Below are positions 56,656-64,000 of a DNA stretch of 64,000 bases, in pieces. This DNA is from Bostrychus sinensis (lineage: Eukaryota > Chordata > Actinopteri > Gobiiformes > Eleotridae). The DNA is taken from the NCBI GenBank assembly GCA_020698575.1, contig CM036247.1:32637086-32701085 (forward strand), in the 5' to 3' direction. Position numbers and translations under genes: made by a program. Position 1 is the first letter of the stretch, and each line of letters begins with the position of its first letter. Under the pieces are notes generated by a model, which was given only the letters and a program-made list of their open reading frames with translations, did no database searches and was not told the origin of the DNA.

Positions 56656-57529
56656 GTAAGACCAGCTCTATGCCCAGCCGATGGATGTAGGCAAACACAC
56701 TACAGAGTCCCAGCACATGAAATTAATACTTTAATTCACATTACTTTTAATTTAAGCTTTATTTTTATTAAAGCTGATTGACATAATTTTCCCCAAAGTA
56801 GTAAACAGCGCCACTATGTGCTAAAATACTTCACTTGCGCTTTCACAAGAGCTGAATTGCTATTTCATTGCATTGAATTTTGGCAGCATTCACATTATTT
56901 TGAGCATTGTCAAAAAAATGTAGTTATTGTGTAAGAGCAAATCCTCATATATTTCTACTCAAATAAATCAATGAAATGAAATTGTAGATTATGATAAAAT
57001 GTGACTAGTTTTCTAAAGCTAATACAGGATCAACAGTTTTGCATTTAATTTTACTTCACAGAATAACTCAAAAATTATTTATTTTGATTTCACAGAATAG
57101 CAAAAAGAAAAAAAGAAAAAAAGGCTTAAGTTTTAAAGTAAGAATAAAGCAGCTCATATTGTGCATACGAGGAAAAAACAGAAGCCTGCTAAATATGGAT
57201 ACTGAGAGCCTGCTATATGATTTATGTTTTACCAAACATATAGAAATTGACATTATGTCTGACAATTATGTAGGCATAAATATATATGATGGAAAAATTA
57301 TTTCTGCATTTTACACATTCAAATTGCAGTTAAAATATTTCTAGTTGATTTTACTTAAAAAGAGAAAATCTTCATCTTCAGTATATTGAGCAATGCTCAA
57401 AATTTAAATCAGTGTGTATATAACTTCCCTAAATAATTCAGTCTATTTCAGTTTAGGCAGTTGCAGCAGACAAAAACATACAACTTGATGCATTCTTGTA
57501 AATTCTCACTGCAGTTAAAGCACATTTTA

Positions 57530-57790
57530 GCTCGACAGTAGATATATTTTACGGCCTGGGCGTCATCGTGTCACATTGTAATTGTGTGCACACATCTGAC
57601 AGCGCTGTGCTGGGTGTAAAACCACACTGGTTCGGTGTGACACGTTTCTGAGGCAGAAAATGAGGCATGCAATAAATAATGCAGGTCAGGGATAGTAAAC
57701 ATCTGCAAGTGCATGTCTGGCCTCGCTAAAGACACTCACAGGGATTAGCACAGATGTTTTAATTTCAGTGTATGCATATTAATGTTATTA
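57530..57790. promoter_or_regulatory. Candidate intronic enhancer A
   Basis: Non-repetitive, with 'gcaataaataatgc' (Hox/Cdx-like), 'gggattagc' (bicoid-class TAATCC reversed) and 'atgcatattaatg' (POU/homeodomain-like). Confidence 0.35.
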
Positions 57791-57814
57791 TGTCATATAT
57801 ATATATTAGGGGTA

Positions 57815-58120
57815 TTTTTATTTCTGCATTTAACTCATCCTTCCAATGCCACTGAATGCCACTGCCACTGAACAAACCATCAGTAGCAGGGGCCAACTGA
57901 ACAGCGACTGGGAATCATCCTCTAGATCTTGAACCAGGAGCCTGATCAAGAGTACCTAGCTGGAGGACTAGCCTATTAATGGGGAAACCGGAGCACCTGA
58001 AGGAAACTACTCAAGCACAGAGAGAACATGCAAATTCCACACAGAAAGGCCCCACATGGCCCGGGAATTGAACTTGGAACCTTTTTGCTGTAAGGCCACA
58101 GTGCTAACAGCTTTGCCATC
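57815..58120 (-). mobile_element. SINE, reversed copy
   Basis: On the minus strand: 'gtggccttacagcaaaaagg', B-box-like 'agttcaattcccggg', 'gcctttctgtgtggaatttg'. Same family as 53193-53445. Confidence 0.75.
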
Positions 58121-58599
58121 ATATAAAATTGTGTCCGTGCTTCAAAATAATATTATTTGCATAATATTATCAACAAATTAATTACTGGCATAAAATTAAG
58201 AAAGGACTAAATGTAAACTTTACTTTACAAAGAGATTTTAAAATATGTTTTGCAATGCACAGTAAAATACTATTACTACTACTACTACTACTATTGCAAA
58301 TACCACTACTATTGTCTCTAAACCCAGGACACTCTGATTGAAAGGTGAGCATGGTATTTGCCACCAAGGTCAAACAAAAACTATTATTCATTTAGAGAGT
58401 ACATACATTTACTTAAGCAAACTTTTACTAATGTTAAAAGTATGAGGGATATTTCAAAAACTACTAAAAATTTCTTCCAAAAGTTAAGTATCAAGTTACC
58501 TTTTGCCACTGGTATGATATTCTGGGATATTACTATAAAAAAGTGCACATGATTTAAAGAAAAAGTACTATCTTATAAAATGTGTAATAAGGCTAGATG

Positions 58600-58915
58600 G
58601 TTCTGGCTTAAGCAGTGCAGTGGGGTGAGGTCTCCCTGGTGACCTGCATAACATTTCCAACCTGCAGTCACCACAATAATCAATCACGGCATGACAAACT
58701 GCCGAGGTCGGGTCGCAGGCGTTCCTGTGAGCAACGTGATCTGAGCCAGAGTTTTCGGGGAAAGCGTGCTGTCCATTTGTGGATGAGGTGCTGCGGGGGC
58801 ACGGAAAGGGCACAGAGCCGGATCACCTGCACCTCCACACGGGCTCATGGCATTATTCACTCCAGGCTGAGAGATCCAACTAGACACGTGCAGGAAGATG
58901 ACAGGGATCAAAACT
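58600..58915. promoter_or_regulatory. Candidate intronic enhancer B with PBX-HOX site
   Basis: Non-repetitive CpG-bearing block. ATCAATCA at 58679-58686 is the reverse of the PBX-HOX composite site TGATTGAT. 'gatcacctgcacctcc' contains an E-box of CACCTG type. Confidence 0.4.
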
Positions 58916-59359
58916 GACAGACTGTAACTAATAGATAATGTAGAGCCACATGTGGGATTTGGGATTTGGGGGTTAAAAATACCAAACTGTACGACTTAAG
59001 TAGCAGCGGAGTCATGTCTGTATACAGTGTTTTATGGTCATCTGATAAAATGTATTTAACAAGAGCAATGTAACCAGATTGAATGAAGTTGCAGAGTGCA
59101 TGTTTTTTCAAAGGCACCAATTTAGTTAAAATGAAGAAATTAATAGTTTAAAAACATTGGAATATACTTTATAAATTTAAAAAGATACTTCTATTTTGTT
59201 ATCGCATAATGTACAATGAAGATGTTATTTTCTTTTGTGTAGATAAATTCAAATTATTTCTAATTGGAAAGAGTGGAAAAACAAAAAAGTGTACAAGGTT
59301 AAAGATATCAACATTTATTTAGCAATTGAAACAAGACGCAAAACCTATTTTGATTTTAC

Positions 59360-59590
59360 ATGTCCATAGGTGGCTGCAGGGTCACCACAGTGAATCAATC
59401 GCACAGTGATTTGGCAATTTTTTTTCAAAGATCCCCTTACTGTTGCAACCACCCATAGACTGATAGGCAATGTGTCTCAAGTGTCTTGCCCAAGGACACA
59501 ACAGCAGTATGTGTCAGAGCAGGAATCACTTTGTCAATCCTCCAGATAGTGGGCAACCTGCTTAACCTCCTGCACCACTGTCACCAAGAT
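59360..59590 (-). mobile_element. tRNA-SINE-related repeat, reversed
   Basis: The minus strand reads 'ggtgacagtggtgcaggagg', 'gtgtccttgggcaagacact' and 'accctgcagccacc', a common fish SINE. Confidence 0.65.
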
Positions 59591-59999
59591 GCACTAGTGC
59601 ATGTTATAAGACGATTTTGGAAAAAATATAGCCATTTAGTATTACAGCTTAAACTGTGAGAAAATATGATTTGCCTTAATGGGTAAAATAGTGATGATAT
59701 TATTATTATCATTTATCTAGTTTATACTCAAGATTTTATATTGTTTGGTATTCATTTCGGACAGCAAAGGAAGAATTTTATTACACAGGGAAACATGTTT
59801 ACACAGATGAGAAAAAACTCTCAAATCTTTGAATTACACCTCCCACCTACCCAAAAAATCTAAAATACAACATAACTAAGTAAACAAAAAGTAACACTGA
59901 ATAATCTGTAATGGCTTCTTGTCATCATTAGCACGATTTCCTCAAGCAATACTTTTATAAAGCTACGATCAAAGCACTACCAGCAGCAACACTGTCACA

Positions 60000-60570
60000 T
60001 TGTGTCTCTGCAGATGTGATAAACAATGTATAAAAACAAAAAAGTATTGCGCAAGACGTCATCGTTTTCCAATGGACTGATTAATAGTGCACGAAGTATG
60101 CCGAAATTGCAAAACACGCATAACACGTCCAAAGGCTTTGTTCTTGTCCTGCTTTTATCTTCACGCCTGATTCCACACAACACCTTGTATTTCCTTTCCC
60201 TCTTTGTCAAACGCTTTGGAAACTTATACCCTGAGCTTTCAAACGCACGCTTCCCCTGTAACAATGGTCTACATGTGCTGTGCATTCTCTGACCTCTCAC
60301 ACTAATCAGACTGATTATCCAGGCTAACTGTACAGCTTGCCCAATCAGCTGTCTAAATATCACACCACGGCCCGTCGCATGAGATACAGGCCTGCTCTGG
60401 TTTCACCATCTGGACGCCTGCAAGCTCCGTGTAGATAAAGAAATAATAACACAACCTGAGAGCTCATTTCCATGCTTAATTTTCTTCTTGCTCTAAATAT
60501 AAGGCATCTCAGTTTTCTCTGTGAGAATCTCAATGGTTTCGTCCAGCTCTGCGTATAGCACAATGTGTTT
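60000..60570. promoter_or_regulatory. Candidate intronic enhancer C
   Basis: The longest non-repetitive stretch in the intron. It carries GACGTCAT (CRE-like, 60057-60064), CCAAT near 60069, the palindrome TAATCAGACTGATTA (60303-60317) and CCAATCAGCTGTC (60341-60353; CCAAT box overlapping a CAGCTG E-box). Open frames of 122 and 88 codons on opposite strands are unrecognised and overlap each other. Confidence 0.45.
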
Positions 60571-61970
60571 CACAGCACTAATGATTTTAATGTGAGCAGA
60601 CATACATTTACATCTACATACAGTAGATCTAGATATTTATGGTCATGTAAGTTTATATTTATAAAAAAGTATTTCTGTATAAACACCAATGGAGCAGATT
60701 ACAACAACGTCTGTATACTTGTGTCTCACATTAGGCTATGAAAAGCTGAAGGAACTGCTGAATTTTGCAGAAATTTTCCATTTATATTTAAAAGCCAAAA
60801 ATAACTCAACAGGTTAAGCATTTGAAGACAAGAGAGAAAGAATAATGATAGATAATAAAAGCAATTTTTGAAATGAGATTTTTTTTGTCTTAGGACAAAA
60901 AGTTTAAAAGCATATAACCCTTAAAAACTATTAAAAGTATGTTTTTAAAGTGGGCAAAGAATGATGCCTAAAAACAAATTTCGCATTTTGTTAGGTAAAA
61001 GTGTAATCACTGGTAATTCTGAATTTTCCTGTTTTCTGAATAACTTTTTGTACCTGAAACCAAGAAATATCCCTCATGATTGTTAAAAGGTCTCTGAAGA
61101 AAAGTATGTAAAATTGCTGAAATGCTAAAAATTTGTTTTAATTGGCCAAAATGATGACCTAGGTTAATTAAAAATAATACTACTTATAAAACCCCACATT
61201 TGACACTGGAAAACATTTGGAAGGGAAAATCAAGGTTTTTAAAGGTAAGGGACTGCAAAATAGTGAAAACTCTCATGTAATAAAAAGATGAAAAGATTTT
61301 GTAACAGATAACCATCTAAATGCTTGCATGCATGTAGTGACAGTTTTAGTCTCACAGTGGGATAGTTGTGGGCGGATTATGTGCAACACAAAGGCCTTAG
61401 GGAGAGACTGTTGTTAAAAGTGTGAGTGAAGTTTTGTTTGAAACAATAAAAGGGGTTTGAAGTTTTATTTTGTAGACGCCATTGTAAAAAGAGCCCAGGG
61501 CCTCTCCCTGGCACACATTAAAATGTTATAAATAGAACTGTATATGTCATTACGGATTATTGTCATTCTCCTTCACATAAGACAAAACTGTGATAATTGT
61601 AATTCTATGAAACGGTATAGATGCAAACTATTTGCTTCACAATAAAAATACAGGATGCAATTTTAGATATCATAAAAAGTAAAAAATACTGAGTGACCTT
61701 TGAACTTGAGCCGTTCTGAGATTTTAAGACAGATAGTTTCACAGTTGGGGGAGCAGACTGTAAAATGCTGGCCGTATATTGTGAAAGCCAAAATTTTGTA
61801 CAATACAGCACATGTCAGTAAGTAAGTAATTGGAATAAAATTTCTTCAACATTTCATTAATTTTAATAAAATATTTACCTTTAAAATAAGCTGAACAAAA
61901 TTAAAAAATATATTTAACCACACTGCAACATTTGGGTCCTCACCATAGCAGATAGCAATCACTTGTATAT
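60571..61970. other. Intronic AT-rich sequence
   Basis: Nothing recognised. Confidence 0.4.
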
Positions 61971-61974
61971 TGTC

Positions 61975-62135
61975 CAGAGGTGGCTAGAGGAGCCACAAAC
62001 TGTACTCAAAAGTATTGTTACTTTAGAATATTACTCAAGTAGAAGTAAAAAGTATGGTGCGATAAAACTACTCAGAAGTACAATTTATTAAAAAAGTTAC
62101 TCAAGTAAATCTAACCCATTATTACCCACCTCTCA
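61975..62135. repeat. Fragment of the 'ttactcaagtaaaagta' repeat
   Basis: 'actcaagtagaagtaaaaag' and 'agttactcaagtaaatc' match the widespread fish MITE type also seen at 976-1516, with a 'tacccacctct' edge. Confidence 0.6.
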
Positions 62136-62289
62136 TATTGTCTACTGTGCAAAGACAACAGTAAAATCCTGAAGTTTTTAACTAAAGCACATTCTTAAAA
62201 ATGCATCACAACATACATGTTTCGCAGTAAAAACCTTCAGCAGCAGATATTGGGCGTTTATTCTAGTAGTCATTTTAGGTGTTTTTTTT

Positions 62290-62645
62290 TCTGCTTAAAC
62301 AATGGGCAGCATCTGGGTGCGTGCACTTTCCTTGTATTTTTCCCTTCTTTTTTGTGGAGAGATGAAAGCTGCAGTGGGACCTAATTGCTGTGGTGCAGTG
62401 GCTGTGTCATAAAGCCTGCCACTCATTTGAGCAGTGGCCTGCCGCTCCGGAGCCACTGGCCGTGTTATTCTTTTATTCCTCTTTACACAAGCTCTGTGTT
62501 TACCAGAGGAGAGCACAGCTACGCCTCAGTCCTGCTCCGACGTGCTCACTCTGAAATTACAGGGAAGCCAAGGCGAGGTCAAGGGGTGAGGTGGGCACAG
62601 GCAGTGGGTCAAAGTACGTATAAGCTGTGGCACGTAAACTCAGGA
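62290..62645. promoter_or_regulatory. Candidate intronic enhancer D
   Basis: Non-repetitive. Contains 'gacctaattgctg' (homeodomain), 'tcataaagcctgccactc' and 'ttattcttttattcc' (Hox/Cdx-like), with CpGs rare in the neighbourhood. Frames of 88 and 73 codons are unrecognised. Confidence 0.35.
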
Positions 62646-64000
62646 AACTAGTCATTTAGTTGTTTATTTATTTGTTTTCCCAGATCCACTAATAGACTTG
62701 TTTATGTTCATGTGCTTTCATCTTGGAAAGTCAGGATATTGATGTCACTCTTTATAAAATTAAGTTATTGGTCAGTAATGTTATTAATTAGTGTTTAACA
62801 GAGCTAGCTAGACAGATTAAATGTTATCTTTTGCCCTACTGAAAAGCTGAAAGTTAATAATTTAGCAAATATAGCTTTATAGCTTGACTATTGAGGTATA
62901 AAATATAATCTTGTTACTCTGTTATGTGAGTGACAGGTCATTGTAAACTCATGTAATTAGCAAGGTTTAGTCAAAGAGCTGATGATAAAATGCAAATCAA
63001 TTAATAAAACGTATGTCATGTTTATAAAGCATATGAGGACAAGTAGGAAAGTCAGGCAGCCGGTTTTAACTTGAGTTCCCAAGTTCTTTTTTCCTGACTT
63101 AAGTGGACATGCATGTGCATTTTTCAACTTTTTCCCGAATTTGATCACATAAAGGCTGCAATAAGTCCTGTTCCTATGGACCTGTATGGGTTATGTCAGC
63201 ATGGATTGGTACAGTCACCCAGTCATACTTTTTTTTCTACACAAACTTTGTGAATCAAGCGATACAACCACTGAAAAATTTGTTTTTTTTATTTAAAATA
63301 TGCATTCTATTTTAAGCAAAGCTTCAAAATTGTGCATTGAGTACAATGGATACAGCCCCATACAATCATAGTTTCCTATTGTCTGGAAGCTATCTAAACT
63401 CCATAGAAAAAAAAAAAAATCTGAGGAGCTACTCTACTTTTTAAACATGTATAGATGCTTAGCTCAGTCTTTCACAATTTCTACTTGGCTTTTTTGCAAC
63501 TCTGATCTAAATTCACTATATTTCCATCTAAAAAGGAAACAACATCTGATATGAAGCACTTGCTTTGAGTTTCTTAAAATAATAATAATTTTACCATAAA
63601 TAAAAGTCCAACATTTTGTATGCAAGCTTATTCTAAAAATTGTTGCCATTTTTAATTTTCTTAAAAAATAAACCCCAGCAGGGTTTAGCTCCACCTTTTA
63701 GTAGCCGTATATCACACAGCAAAAGTTTTGGGTGTTTGCAAGTCAGCAATTTGCCATTAACATTAATTCCAAAAATGTAAGTGTGAGTTGAACCTAACCT
63801 TTATAGCTTACACAGTGCATTTCCTTAAGCTATAAAACACAAAATATAAAATAGTTTTATTTATTCTGAGATATCCGTAGAAATATACAGAAGACATTAA
63901 ATTAGTATTGTCCATTTCATGTGTGTTGTTTGTCCCTTGCCTAAACTTCGCATGCCCTCTACAAATATAACTTTTGTAGGGCAGTTTCACTCACTCCTCA

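Larger units (their letters stand above)
56656..64000 (+). other. meox2: meox2 intron 1 (5' part)
   Basis: Begins at the GTAAGA donor. I found no homeodomain-coding exon (the WFQNRRMKWKR block) to the window end, so the intron exceeds 7.3 kb. It holds a few SINEs and several non-repetitive blocks. Long first introns rich in enhancers are usual for homeobox genes. Confidence 0.8.

Noticed and set aside
56656..64000. Search for meox2 homeobox exon 2
   Set aside because: No frame encodes the homeodomain helix-3 signature; the exon must lie past the window.

Overview
This window reads as teleost nuclear DNA, probably from a percomorph fish. It is AT-rich and CpG-poor, with interrupted genes, tRNA-derived SINEs, non-LTR retrotransposon and Tc1/mariner relics, many short hAT-type elements with 8-bp target duplications, foldback elements and mini/microsatellites. 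No bacterial gene organisation is present.

Two protein-coding genes can be supported, both on the + strand. (1) The terminal coding exon of crppa (ispd, CDP-ribitol pyrophosphorylase) lies at 9843-9947, with a 3' UTR and an ATTAAA signal at 10469-10474. The first 9.8 kb is then its last intron. (2) The first coding exon of meox2 (mesenchyme homeobox 2) lies at 56118-56655. It ends in a phase-1 splice donor before the homeobox, and the last 7.3 kb is meox2 intron 1. The order crppa then meox2 on the same strand matches the order I recall around human 7p21, so orthology is likely.

Between them lie about 45 kb with no recognisable gene. Layout: 0-9.8 kb crppa intron with nested MITEs; 10.5-16 kb MITEs, SINEs and a long (AT)n; 17-18 kb a 38-bp minisatellite; 19.2-24.3 kb a foldback element, head-to-head Tc1 pieces, a GC-rich promoter-like block and a complete hAT-like element; 24.5-29.3 kb a single-copy-looking block with a DR5 motif, then mosaic repeats; 33.0-35.7 kb a 31-bp minisatellite, a GC-rich block, a second foldback element and a LINE reverse-transcriptase relic; 37.4-44.3 kb several GC-rich blocks; 46.5-47.3 kb a MITE dimer; 55-56.1 kb meox2 upstream sequence.

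The most interesting non-repeat signals may be regulatory. Four CTCF-like motifs point left near crppa (1987, 11007) and right on the meox2 side (21585, 39402), the polarity of a domain boundary. Others are a perfect DR5 retinoic-acid-receptor motif (24563), a palindromic RFX X-box (34081), a GTCACGTGAC palindrome in a CpG-rich block (40651), and motif-bearing blocks in meox2 intron 1 (58.6, 60.0-60.6 and 62.3-62.6 kb). The crppa stop lies inside a small three-copy duplication of its last codons. I found no sign of an entirely new system. Every regulatory call rests on motif reading and composition and has not been checked by alignment.
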